Assembly (NCBI RefSeq): GCF_019393635.1
Contig: NC_057863.1
Coordinates: 31,004,814-31,068,813, forward strand
DNA length: 64,000 nucleotides
DNA from: Dromiciops gliroides
Lineage: Eukaryota > Chordata > Mammalia > Microbiotheria > Microbiotheriidae
Direction: 5' to 3'
Below the pieces are notes generated by a model. That model had not been told where the DNA came from and ran no database searches. It worked only from the letters and a program-made list of their open reading frames with translations. The position numbers and the translations under genes are program-made. This document shows positions 10,235 through 20,750 of this stretch, in pieces. Each line of letters begins with the position of its first letter. Position 1 is the stretch's first letter.

Positions 10235-11370
10235 AAAATTTATTTTATTTTTTAAATTAAAAAAAATTTTTTTTAAGCAATAAACATTTTTATTTATAGT
10301 TTTGGGTTCCAATTTTTATCTCTTCTTCCCTCCCTCCCCTCCCCCTTTCCTTCCTCCCTGAGGTGGTAAGCAATCAGATATAGGTTATACATGTACTATT
10401 ATGTAAAATATTACTCTGTTAGTAATTTTGTATAAGAAAACTTGAATAAAAGAAAACAAATGAAAAAAAGTGAAAAAATAGCATGCTTCAGTCTGTGTTC
10501 CATCAGTATCAGTTCTTTCTCTGGAGATGGATAGTATGGTTCAACAGTCCTTTGGGATTGTCTTGGATCATTGTATTGTTGACATTAGTTAAGTCATTCA
10601 CGGTTCTTCATCAAACAGTATTGCTGTCTCTGTGTACAATGTCTAGTAAAAGTCAAATATTGGGACAGCTAGATGGCTCAGTGGATAGAACACTGGCCCT
10701 GGAGTCAGGAGTACCTGAGTTCAAATCCGGCCTCAGACATTTAACACTTACTAGCTGTGTGACCCTGAGCAAGTCACTTAACCCCAATTGCCTCACTTAA
10801 AAAAAAAAAAGTCAAATATTAGTCAATCTAATGTCAGTAGAAGCACAAATTCATGATTGCCGCTGTAACAAAAATGAAAACATATCAAAATTATTGCTTG
10901 GCTCAAGTCATTTGAACACATCTATAGTCTATTAAATGTCAAGGGGTGCAGTGTCCCTTAAAATGGAGAATGAGTGTTTTCTTGCCATATTCTGGAGAAT
11001 ACAAATGTAGTATCCTACAGGTAATTCCCCCAACTAGGTATAGGCTTAGTAATGGTATTTCTGGGTCAAATAGTATGCTCAATTTAGTATCTTTTGTGGC
11101 AAAGTTCCAAATTATTTTCCAAAATGGCTGACCTAATCCACAGCTCCACCAATAGCACCTAACATTCCATAGCCCCACCAACATTTGCCATTTTGGTGGG
11201 GTAAATTATGTCAAACTGATGGGTGTATGGTAGAACCTCAGAGTTGCTCTAATCTGCATTTGTCTAATTATTAATTATCCTGAGCATTTTAAAATATGCT
11301 TATAGATAGCTTGTATTTCTTCTCTTGAAAGCTGCTTGTCCATGTCCTTTGACCATTATTATCAATTGGA
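10235..11370 (-). mobile_element. L1 3' end and ORF2 tail, minus strand, with a SINE insert
   Basis: 3' UTR text from 10.24 kb and ORF2 tail peptide on minus near 10.95-11.18 kb (VRCYWWSCGLGQPFWKIIWN, LFDPEIPLLSLYL). Split by the SINE at 10662-10810. Confidence 0.75.
10662..10810 (+). mobile_element. WSINE1-type SINE inside L1
   Basis: Duplication GTCAAATATT at 10652-10661 and 10811-10820. Confidence 0.92.
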
Positions 11371-11469
11371 TATGAAGCTATTTTAAAAAATGTATTGATA
11401 AGAATAGAAAGATCAGGAAAATAACAGGCAATCAGGACAGCTTTGAAAGTCACATGTTGAATTTATCAT

Positions 11470-11670
11470 ATATTTGTTGTATTTATGTAACATTTCTATA
11501 TTTAATGTATATTTAACATTATATTTGTATACCATATACAATCATATGTGATATATAATACATAATATAGAAATATATAATACACAATATAGGTTATATT
11601 TAACATCTATATAAAACATATATTTATATATTTAATATATATTATAAACATGTATTTATATATCTTCAAT
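11470..11670. repeat. AT-rich low-complexity tract
   Basis: Degenerate repeats of TATATTTAACAT and ATATATAATAC-like units. Confidence 0.7.
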
Positions 11671-11784
11671 AATAAAGCAAACTATACATAATCAAGACTG
11701 AATTTCCTCTACAGTCTTTTTCTGGTCTACTGTGTTGTATAAGTGCCACAAAATCCAGTCCAATTCCCTACATTGTTCCTTGTG

Positions 11785-12950
11785 AGGAAAAATCACTCCT
11801 CAATAATTTCTGGAACTCAGCAGTGGTGATGTGTCAAAGGCTCATTTATTGTCATTCTCGTCAGAATGGGCCACCCTGTGTCCAGCTGGTGGGTGACCAA
11901 TGTAACGATTGGAATGACGCCACCTGCTGGATACTTACTGTAGAAGAGTTCTGCCCATGAAGCGAAGGTCTTTGAGGGCAAGACCAGGAGTCTTTTCTTT
12001 GGTGGGAGGAAGTGAGCGGAGCTAGAAATGTGCTCTCCCTTTAATAGATAGGAATCTAGGCCTTTCTCTCTCTTTACCAAATTCTTGTTTTCCTTAATAA
12101 ATGCTTAAAAGCCTAACTCTTGCTAAAGTTTATAATTTATTGGCGACCACTCATTAGATATTTTAGACAGTTTAGCTAGAATTTTAGCCCTTAACAGATG
12201 GCGACCATGAAGGGATCTGTTAAGGGCTAAAATTCTAGCTAAACTGTTTAAAATATCTAATGAGTGGTCGCCAATAAATTATAAGCTTTAGCAAGAGTTA
12301 GACTTTTAAGCATTTATTAAGGAGAATAAGAATTTGGTAAAGAGAGAGAGAAAGGCCTAGATTCCTATCTATTAAAGGGAGAGCACATTTCTAGCTCCGC
12401 TCTCCACCAGAGTCCAAAGGAAAGAGTCCCAGAGTCAGCGCCAGTCTCTTCCTTCCTCCTCCCACTAGTCCGCGTCACTTCCTCCCGCCAAAGAAAAGAC
12501 TCCTGGTCTTGCCCTCAAAGACCTTCGCTTCATGGGCAGAACTCTTCTACAGTAAGTATCCAGCAGGTGGCGTCATTCCAATCGTTACACCAAAAAAATG
12601 GAGGCTCTCAGACCTTTTATCTCCTAATCCCTAAAGCAAAATGGCCCCTCCCCTTTTTCATCATTGGTCTGATTACTCAAGGGTTACAATCTACACACAA
12701 AAACTAGCTAATCAGAATGCAGTATTTCTTAGCCAATGGGGTAGCTGATACAGGGACAATTCTTCAATTCCTCCCTTATATGGACATAGCTCAGGAGTGG
12801 ACTTAATCTGGACCAGCTCGGGGTTTCCCTGAACCATGTGATTTTGTTTGTTTGCCATGGGGGTGGTGGTGGAGGAGACCTTTTTCCTGAAACAGGTCTG
12901 GATTAAGAGGAGATCAATCCCTATTTCCTCACATTCCCCCCATCCCCCAT
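11785..12950 (-). mobile_element. LTR-B, split by the LTR-A pair
   Basis: Minus-strand copy in two parts, about 12594-12950 and 11785-11896. It matches the plus-strand copy near 16 kb (shared GGACAATTCTTCAATC/GATTGAAGAATTGTCC block, CACCAGCTG, GAGAATGACAATAAATGA). The poly(A) signal AATAAA lies in its 3' third. Solo LTR fossil, older than its insert. Confidence 0.75.
11901..12589. mobile_element. LTR-A pair in inverted orientation (palindromic ERV fossil)
   Basis: A plus-strand LTR (11901-12196, TGTAACG...TTAACA) and a minus-strand LTR (12218-12589) face each other across 21 bases. That spacer holds TGGCGACCATGAAGGGAT, which matches a primer site for tRNA-Arg (TCG/CCG type) at about 16 of 18 positions. 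The whole unit is flanked by CCAA at 11897-11900 and 12590-12593, a 4-bp target duplication typical of gammaretrovirus-like (class I) elements, so it went in as one piece. Arms are nearly identical over most of their length, so it is comparatively young. It sits inside LTR-B. No coding genes remain. Confidence 0.85.
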
Positions 12951-12956
12951 CTTTCT

Positions 12957-13116
12957 TTTTTTTTAATTAAAAATTTTTTTTTTGGTGAGGCAATTGGGGT
13001 TAAGTGACTTGCCTAGGGTCATACAGCTAGTAAGTGTTAAGTGTCTGAGGCTGGATTTGGACTCAGGGCTTACTCCAGGGCTGGTGCTCTATCCACTGTG
13101 CCACCTAGCTGCCCCA
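12957..13116 (-). mobile_element. WSINE1-type SINE
   Basis: 15-bp duplication ATCCCCCATCTTTCT with one shifted base, 12942-12956 and 13117-13131, just beyond LTR-B. Confidence 0.9.
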
Positions 13117-13131
13117 ATCCCCCATCTTTCT

Positions 13132-13689
13132 AATGCAGTAGAGCCCCCAACTCCAGGCTTTGAAGTCACCCAGTAGGGCAGATGCCAGTCCTGCAGGAGC
13201 AAAAGCCTGCTGGGAGCCACAACCCTGTCGCACCAACATCATCCAGCTCTGAACTGTTGATGCTAGACCTGAGAATTGAGCAGCATTGGAAGTGGAACAG
13301 GACACTGGGTGAGGACACCATCTTGGGGCATGGGGTGGGGGTGGGGTTGGAGTGGTGCTGTGACACAGCCTGAGGGCACAACATTCGGCTTGGGCCAGTT
13401 CTGATCACCCAAAAGTCACTTGGGGCAGAGATCTAGGCTTCTGAACCATAAATTACCCAGTGAGAGAAGGGGGCCAAGATGCTTTGAGATTCAGCCCCCA
13501 AAGAAACTACCATTAGAGCCAGAGTCAGAGAGCGAATAGGGGGAAAGGGCTGGGGGTGGGAGTGGGGAGTACATTTACCAAAGATCCCAGGAAGAAGAAA
13601 ATTCAAAGACTTTGAACGGGAGCAGATAGATAATTATGAGCAATTTCATCGCATAAAATAGAGTAGTGGAGGGTTAAACCTTTCTTTCT
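13132..13689. other. unassigned sequence
   Basis: Unique-looking, moderately GC-rich with a GGGGTGGGG patch. No gene or repeat recognised. Confidence 0.5.
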
Positions 13690-13829
13690 TTCTTTTTGCA
13701 GGGTAATGAGGGTTAAGTGACTTGCCCAAGGTCACACAGTAAATGCAAAGTGCCTGAGGTCAGATTTGAACGCAGGTCCCCTTGAATTCAGGGCTGATGC
13801 TTTATCTACTGTGCCACCTAGATGCCCTG
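13690..13829 (-). mobile_element. diverged WSINE1-type SINE
   Basis: Older copy, core GACTTGCCCAAGGTCACACAG still clear. Confidence 0.75.
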
Positions 13830-14159
13830 GGTTAAACCATTCTAAAGAAAGCCTGGCAAAATATCCCAGTATGAAAAGAGACCATTGTGGGTACTGGGCC
13901 CATCATCCCGTCACTGGATAATTCCCTCTTACCTTCCCATCACCCCCCCTCTCCATTGCAACTATTGTGCCCCCTGACATGATTCCTGATTGAAAAGGTG
14001 AGCTGCTTTGAAGATGTCAATAGGTCTTTTTGATTGACTGAAAATCTCCCTATTCATTTCCTGGGTGTGCCTTTTAAATACAGACTATATAGGTAGTCTT
14101 AAAACCTCTATTCACCTCCTAATATTTTGTTCTTAACAATTGGAAACAGAATAAGACCC

Positions 14160-14335
14160 AAATAAGATTTTATGCTGATTAAGGAAATACTAATAACCAC
14201 AGACCTATATACCCACTTTCTCATCTACACAAAATCTTTATGAAGGTCATGCATCCATGACTTCAGGGTATCTCAATTAGGGTATTAGCTGTGAACAAGA
14301 AGACTTTCATAAACAATATTTAACAATGGACCAAA
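14160..14335 (+). mobile_element. possible RTE-type reverse-transcriptase relic
   Basis: The text CTGATTAAGGAAATAC-TAATAACC followed by CACTTTCTCATCTACACAAA resembles the NYRPISLLSHLYK motif region of RTE-like LINEs. Short and decayed. Confidence 0.3.
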
Positions 14336-14479
14336 TGGACCATCTAATGGACCACCAAAACTCTTATTGTTTTGTCCCTTTTTTTGTAGTTGTGGTCTTT
14401 GTCTGTAATGTTTTTCCTGGTTCTGCTCTCTCCTCTTTGTATCATTTCTGTGATAAAATAATGGGATTTGGCAGACACC

Positions 14480-14995
14480 CAGAGGCCCCACCTGAGGATT
14501 GATTTAGTGCTGTTTGAATTGGGTGAGACTGAGAAACTGACTAAGTACCTACTTAAGGGTGATTGGATGGAGACCACACCTGACCAGCCCTGAGTGATGT
14601 GTTATTTTCAGAGGCAGTGTACTACTGACACCAGTAAGAGACCGCTCTCAACCAATCAGCTTGAAGGATGTCCCCTTTCAGGGAGGGAGAGAGAAACTAG
14701 GAAGCAGAGGTTAGGGTGTTGCCTCTTCCTTTTTTTTGTTGAGGAACTGGTGTGTCGGGAGATGGAGAACAGGAGGGCCCCTCTTGGTCTTTCAGACATC
14801 AGCTTGGTGGTGAGGGATTTCACATGGGCTGCTAGGAAAGGAAGAAGGTTTCTTTCTCTCTGGCTATACCCCATAGATCCAAGCTAGGATTTCCATGCTA
14901 TAAGGAATCTGTTCTCAATCTCTCTCTCTTCACTAACTTCTAATATATTTTAATACATCCTTAAAAGCCTAAACTCTTGCTGAACTTATCAGTGA
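14480..14995 (+). mobile_element. probable LTR-D solo copy
   Basis: Non-coding 0.5 kb block with a CCAATCAGC box, a late AATACATCCTTAAAAGCC stretch resembling the LTR-A 3' region, and no other origin. Called an LTR by resemblance only; edges uncertain. Fossil. Confidence 0.45.
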
Positions 14996-15039
14996 TTTTA
15001 GCCAGTTTCCCCCCCCCAAAAAAAATTGGGGAGGGCAGA

Positions 15040-15440
15040 TTAGGACCCACAATTTAGATTTTAAACAACACAATTCATATAAGTCTTTTCCTGTTTCTCT
15101 GTATTATTCACAGTCATTTCTTACAACACAGGAACACTCTCTTTCATACAAGTAAGTAGTCACAGTATTTTTAAGCTATTCTATATTAGGAATACATTGT
15201 GTCTAATTCTTTGCTATTGAAAAAAGTACTGCCAAAAATATTTTGGTTTATATGAAGTGTTGCTTTTTTGGTCATTGACCTCCTTGGGATACATGCCAAA
15301 CAATGACAAGGTATGGTTATTTTAGTAATTTTCTTAAGAAAGGGGTTTTTGGCCTTGTAATCTGGTGAAGCCTTTGAATGCCTTCTCAGAATAATGCCAT
15401 TAAACACATAAAACAAAATGCATAGAAATAGACAGGAAGT
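15040..15440 (-). mobile_element. degenerate L1-like fragment
   Basis: Minus-strand frame with IPRRSMTKKATLHINQNIFG can be laid against the L1 ORF2 tail at low similarity. Tentative. Confidence 0.3.
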
Positions 15441-15458
15441 CAATTATTTTGAATAGGT

Positions 15459-15620
15459 TTTTTTTGTTGTTTGTTTTTTTTTTTTGGTGAGGCAATTGGG
15501 GTTAAGTGACTTGCGCAGGGTCACACAGCTAGTAAGTGTTAAGTGTCTGAGGCCAGATTTGAACTCAGGTCCTCCTGACTCCAGGGCCGGTGCTCTATCC
15601 ACTGCGCCACCTAGCTGCCC
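15459..15620 (-). mobile_element. WSINE1-type SINE
   Basis: Duplication TTGAATAG on both sides. Confidence 0.88.
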
Positions 15621-15839
15621 TTGAATAGTTATTAATATATTTTTAAAAACCAAGTTCATGGACCCTAGGTTAAGAATCCCTGCTCTGAGACTATTGGTAA
15701 GGGTAGGGATCAATTGGATAAATAAATCAAATCACCCTGTTTGGGGGAGACTTGCTACCTGGACCGGGGTGTGGGGGCTAGTTCACCCAAAGAATTGGAG
15801 GTTGATCACAAATCTTGTAAAATAAAAAGAGATTTATCA

Positions 15840-16400
15840 GGAGAGAGAAATATAAGGGGCAGCTAGGTGGCACAGTGGATAAAGCACCGGCCCTGGATTC
15901 TAGCTGTGTGACCCTGGGCAAGTCACTTAACCCCAATTGCCTCACACACACACAAAAAAGAACATAATCGTCACCATTCAAATTATACTCCTCCAGACCT
16001 GTTTGAGGAAAAAGGTCTCCTTCTCCTCCCCCCACTCCAACAAACAAAATCACATGGTTCAGGGAAGCCCTGAGCTGGTCTCAATTAGGTTTGCTCCTGA
16101 ACTATGTCCACATAAGGGAAGATTGAAGAATTGTCCCTGTATCACCTCCCCCATTGGCTAAGAAATACTGCTTTCCAATTAGCTAGTTTTTGAGTGTAGA
16201 TTGTAACCCTTGAGTAATTGGACCAATGATGAAAAGGGGAAGGGTCCATTTGAGTTAGGGTCTAGGGGATAAACTGGGCCTGTGAGCCTCCATTCTTTGC
16301 ACCCACCAGCTGTACACTGGGTGACCATTCTCAGGAGAATGACAATAAATGATCCTTTGACACGTCACTGACACTGAATTCCAGAGAATTATTTACATTA
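15840..16400 (+). mobile_element. LTR-B, plus-strand copy with a SINE insert
   Basis: Shares blocks with the 12 kb copy in opposite orientation, ends near GACAATAAATGATCC and the following 60 bases, and holds a SINE at 15856-15957. Upstream sequence from about 15720 may be remnant internal sequence; that is uncertain. Fossil. Confidence 0.7.
15856..15957 (+). mobile_element. WSINE1-type SINE lacking its middle
   Basis: Jumps from CCCTGGATTC to TAGCTGTGTG, so the B-box and early core are missing; CA-rich tail. Inside LTR-B. Confidence 0.85.
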
Positions 16401-16419
16401 TATGATAAATTAATGAGGT

Positions 16420-16880
16420 AAGAACATGTTTCAATCAATAAATCAAAGACTTTAGATTATGTTTGGCAAATGACACTGTGCAAGAGCCTATTCATATTGA
16501 CTGAAGAAACTTATGGTTGCCTAAAAAATACCAAGCCAGTTTGGCCAGAGAGATTGGAGTGAAGTAGAGCCAAGAAAGAATATTTTAACAAAACCATTTG
16601 GGGGGGTGGGGGAAGCTCTCAGCTTTATCTGGATCCTTCCTGCCCTCCTTTCCCTCTTTGCCTTAAGGAATACTTTTTTGAACTTTAAAGAATCTGGAAG
16701 AGTTTGGACTTTCCATCTTCCCATCATCCCCCAGAAGAACTCAGCAAAGCAATTATACCATGTCAAAGGGGAACTTCTTCAGCATCCCACCAAGAGGAGA
16801 AAAGACTACCACTAACCTGGAGTTAAATTATCCCCTTGCCACATGTGTTGTCTAAGCTTAAGCCCTCTTTTTCTGGACTC
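16420..16880. other. unassigned sequence
   Basis: Follows LTR-B. Open frames are short. It could be remnant element interior, but nothing identifies it. Confidence 0.4.
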
Positions 16881-16888
16881 TGTATATA

Positions 16889-17034
16889 TTTGTGTGTGTG
16901 TGTGTGTGTTTTTCTCAGGGCAATGAGGGTTAAATAACTTGCCCAGGGTCACACAGCTAGTAATCTAGTAATTGTACTAAGTGTCAAGTGCCTGAGATCA
17001 GATTTGAACTCAGGTCCTCCTGAATCCAGGAGCC
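16889..17034 (-). mobile_element. WSINE1-type SINE with (GT)n tail
   Basis: Tail is a (GT)n run; a short local duplication of TAATCTAGTAAT-like bases lies inside. Confidence 0.8.
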
Positions 17035-17384
17035 CCCAGGAATAAATCAAGAAAAAAAGGTTTCTTGGAAAACCACCAAGCCTTTTCCTGTTGGTTGTAG
17101 GAAAGGAAAGGGAAATGCAAAAATAAATGAAAATTGAGGGAATTTCTCCTGATCACATCAGTGATCTTAGTTGCAGGTGTAGCTTATTAAGTTTGGGGAG
17201 GGGGTTGGAGCCACAAAAAGCTGAGTTCAAGTTTTGCCTTTGACACCCCTGGCTGTGACCTGAAACTGCTGCCTTCCTTATCCAGAAAGTTCCTTTACAG
17301 GAAGGAAATTGAAATGCAATCCATCCCCCTTCTGTATCCATTAATGCACTTTAATTTTGTGGTCCCTTTTCATATTGCAGATAA

Positions 17385-17480
17385 CGGATATTGCAGATAA
17401 ACTGCTGGCCAGAGAAGTTAAGCAACTTGCCCAAGGTCACCCAAGGAGGAGTAGTTGTACGTGGTGCAGAACTGGGTCCT
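17385..17480 (-). mobile_element. MIR relic
   Basis: GAGAAGTTAAGCAACTTGCC followed by GGTCACCCAAGG, a worn MIR core. Confidence 0.55.
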
Positions 17481-17739
17481 GCCACAATTTTCCCGGCACC
17501 ACGGCGGCTAAACTTAAAAAGAAGTGGCCTCAGTTGTTTGTTTAAATGTCCCAAGATACTGTGTATCTTTGAAAAGGGCAGTTTATCACCACCCCCCTCC
17601 CCTCGCCTTTCCTTGTAGGCAGGCTGACACTCTGCTCCTTCTGGGATCCGCTTGCTTGGGGGCCACAATGGAAGTAGCCCAAGCTGGCCTGAATCCCTAG
17701 TGGGCTTCCCATCAGCCCACGGGTGTTTTAGTGGCATCC

Positions 17740-17965
17740 ATGGGTCAGCAGATGGCATGGACTGTATTGGAGGGGGAGAGGGGAGGAAAAGGAACAGAAG
17801 GAGAAGCGAAAGGGGGGGATGGAGAAGAAAAGGGACCAGATGGAGGAAGAGTAGGAGGAGCAATTGGGGGGGAGGGGAAAAGGATGGAGGAAGGAGAAAG
17901 GATGAGGAGTGGGGGAGGGGTAAATGATGAGGAGTGGGGGAGGGGCAGAGGAGTGGGGAGATGAA
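17740..17965 (+). repeat. purine-rich (GGGAGGA)n-like tract
   Basis: Over 200 bases almost wholly of A and G on plus; creates open frames on both strands that are not genes. Confidence 0.8.
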
Positions 17966-18059
17966 AGAGGAGACTTGGGGACGGGGAAAGAATGTGGGAG
18001 GAAGAGGCTCATAGCTCTTCTCTGCTTCCTTATCTTTGCATCAGCTGGGATGAGATTTA

Positions 18060-18560
18060 TCCTTTTAATTTTAAAAATTATTTAAAAAAATTAACAGGCA
18101 TTTATTTTCTCTCCCTCTTCCAGCCCTCCCCCCACCAGAAAAAAAGAGAGAAAGAAAAGCAAAGCCCTTGTAGCAAACATCCTTAGTTTAAAAAAATAAT
18201 AATAAAATAAAAAATCGCCTCTTTGGCCACGTCCAAAAATGTGAGTCTGATTCTTCATAATTTTTTTAAATTAATAAGGTATTTAATTTTTTTCCCGTTA
18301 CATGTAAAGATAGTTTTCAACTTTTGTTTATTCAAGCTTTCCAATTTCAGATTTTTCTCCCTCCCTCCCTCCCTCCCTCCCTCCTCCCCTAGACAGCAGG
18401 TAATCTGATATAGGTTTTATATATATACATAATAACATTAAACATATTTCTGCATTAGTCATGTTATAAGAGAAAAATCAGAGCAATGACGAAAAACCTC
18501 AAAATAGAAAAACATCAGCACCAAAAACAAAAGAAATAGTACGGTTCATTCTGATTCTGC
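18060..18560 (-). mobile_element. two adjoining L1 3' UTR fragments
   Basis: The first part (to about 18245) shares GCC-ACGTCCAAAAATGT text with 40.12-40.26 kb. The second shares GATATAGGTTTTATATATAT with the copy at 35.7 kb. Ends about 200 bases before the tRNA gene. Confidence 0.6.
18357..18385 (+). repeat. (TCCC)n microsatellite
   Basis: About seven TCCC units in the L1 3' UTR pyrimidine block. Confidence 0.85.
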
Positions 18561-18764
18561 ATAATTTTTGAGAGTCGTGACCCCATCCCGTCTCCCTAAA
18601 ATCCCTTCCGGCTTTTCGCGTTCTCCCAGGGCTCTCAGAGGCCCGGAAGGAAGGACGAATCAGTTTCATTTCTATTGGTTTAATTGAAAAAAGGCAAGAC
18701 CAAAGCCTTGGGAACGCATTGCGACCTTATTATCAGGGCCTTTCCAAAAGCTCGCGGCAGGCAA

Positions 18765-18837
18765 GTTTCCGTAGTGTAGTGGTTATCACGTTCGCCTAAC
18801 ACGCGAAAGGTCCCCGGTTCGAAACCGGGCGGAAACA
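18765..18837 (+). tRNA. tRNA-Val (anticodon AAC)
   Basis: A 73-nt cloverleaf with no intron. The acceptor stem GTTTCCG pairs with CGGAAAC (18830-18836), followed by discriminator A. The anticodon stem TTCGC/GCGAA encloses the loop CTAACAC with anticodon AAC at 18798-18800. The B box GGTTCGAAACC lies at 18816-18826. A pol III terminator TTTT follows at 18839-18842. The body matches the mammalian tRNA-Val-AAC I know without visible mismatch, so it is probably functional. From memory, a Val-AAC gene also sits just upstream of human MYNN, so it looks orthologous by position. Confidence 0.97.
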
Positions 18838-18838
18838 C

Positions 18839-18842
18839 TTTT
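18839..18842 (+). terminator. pol III TTTT terminator of tRNA-Val
   Basis: A run of four T two bases after the tRNA 3' end, the minimal RNA polymerase III stop signal. Confidence 0.75.
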
Positions 18843-19069
18843 AAAAAATTTCTTTGTTTCCTCAAATTTCGCTATTTATTCCTGCATTTCAGAAGAAATT
18901 CATTCACTCGTACACATATTTTACAATTTTTTGAGAAAGATCTTCAACCTCTTTCCCTGTGTGTCTATTTTTGCCTTTGGCCTCAGATATTGCTTCTAGA
19001 GGTTAAAGGCATTTAAAAATTTTCTCTAAAATCAGTAGGTTTAAAAAGTACGTTTTTCTTCCTTCACAC

Positions 19070-19600
19070 CAGGTAACACTGATTGCGGTTGTGCTACCCC
19101 GCCCAACAGCTTTGATGCCAGCGATGCTGCTGTAGAGTACGGGCTGATAATGTCTCTGATACCCCCTTTGCTCAGCTGGGACTCAGGATGGAAGGTGAGG
19201 CAGGGGACCAGCCCAGGTTGATGAGAGTGGAGTAAAAGAGAGGACAGAAGAAAGGGGGAAGGGGAAGCCTCAAAATCGGCTTGCTGGTGCCAGGAAACAA
19301 TGTATACACTAACAGCAACATTATACAGACACTGACGATGTCAAGCGCTTTGAGAGCCTTAGGCTCCCTGACAAACGCAAAGGCCAGCCGGAGTGCTGAT
19401 GATGAAAAGGATGCTACCCCAGATCCTGATGGGGAGGTGAGGGACTCCCGATGCTGAATGAAATATTTATGTTTGGACAAGGCTAATGTGGGAATTTGCT
19501 TTGTTTGTGAATATTTTCCACAAGAGCTTTGTTGTTATTGTGTTCAGTGGTTGGGGGGGGGGGAGTGTGGGAGAAAGAGAAAATAAATGCTTAATAATTT
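19070..19600 (+). mobile_element. L1-type 3' tail fragment
   Basis: TATGTTTGGACAAGGC, GTGGGAATTTGCTTTG and a final AATAAATG match the L1 3' terminus seen at 6.4 kb. The first 300 bases are an interspersed repeat I cannot name. Confidence 0.4.
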
Positions 19601-19610
19601 TTTTTAATTA

Positions 19611-19765
19611 TGGGGGCAGCTAGGTGGCGCAGTGGATAGAGCACTGGCCCTAGATTCAGGGGGACCTGAGTTCAAATGTGGCCTCAGACACTTAACACTT
19701 ACTAGCTGTGTGACTCTGGGCAAGTCACTTAACCCCAATTGCCTCACACACACAAAAAAAGTACA
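19611..19765 (+). mobile_element. WSINE1-type SINE
   Basis: Forward copy ending CCTCACACACACAAAAAAA. Confidence 0.9.
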
Positions 19766-19979
19766 AAAAAAATTGTGCCCACTGAAGGAGACTGAAAATA
19801 AAAGAATCTACGGGCCTTTTTGCTTAGTACACACATGTTACTTTGAAGAGGGACAGGGAAAGGAAAGAATGAAGGAAGAGACGTGACCCAGGAAAGCAAA
19901 AATCTTTCTTTGCCTAGCACAGTCCTGATTGGTCGATTGATTGATGTGCCCTGGTGAGGGCCCGATGGATAAAATCTAT

Positions 19980-20115
19980 TTAATCTGTTTTAGCCTCAGT
20001 TTCCTCATCTGTAGAAGGGCGATAATTGCACGTGTGTTCCAGGGTTTTTGTGAAGGTCAAATGGGATAAATACTTTGCAACCTTAAATTGCTAAATAAAT
20101 GCTTGGATATTCCAG
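19980..20115 (+). mobile_element. MIR relic (3' part)
   Basis: CTCAGTTTCCTCATCTGTAG and a closing AATAAATGCTT. Confidence 0.65.
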
Positions 20116-20750
20116 TTGTCAGAACAAAAATAAAACTCAGGTGTTCAGTCGAGAAACATTGATTAAGCAACTACTAAGAGCAAGGCAGTATGCAAAGCTC
20201 TGGGGATACAAAAAGAAGCAAAAAGTCCTCTCTGCCCCCTAGGAGCTCACAGTCTAATGGGGGAGAAGTAAGCAAACAAATACATATAAACAAATTACAT
20301 ACCAGATAAATAGAAAATAACAGAGGGAAGGCACTAGCATTAGGAGAGGCTGGGAAAGACTTCCTGCATTCTAGATGGGCCTTAAAGAAAGTCAGGAAAG
20401 GCAGTAGGCAGGGATAAGGAGGGAGAGCATGCAGGGGGACTGACAGAGGAAATGTCCAGAACCAAGAGATGGAGTATCTCGTTTATGGAACAGCCAGGAT
20501 GCCAGTGTCACTGGATCAAAGACTACGGGTTAGGAAGTAAGGTACAAGAGGACTGGAAAAAGGTACAAAGGGGATTTGAACAACAGAGCATTTTGTATTT
20601 CTTCCTGGAGGCAATAGGGAGCCACTAAATAACAGCTAGATTAAGAGCCTGAGGGACTGGCAGCTTGGTCTTGCCCTCTACAGTAACAGGGAAGGTAGGA
20701 GAGGGGGAGGGTTTAGGGAAAAAGATGAGTTCAGTTTGGGACATGTTGAG

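Noticed and set aside
17351-17863. 170-codon minus-strand frame
   Set aside because: It runs through the purine-rich tract; leucine/proline-rich low-complexity peptide with no known domain.
18680-18865. 61-codon minus-strand frame over the tRNA
   Set aside because: Antisense of tRNA-Val; the PGFEPGTF peptide is the usual tRNA B-box shadow.
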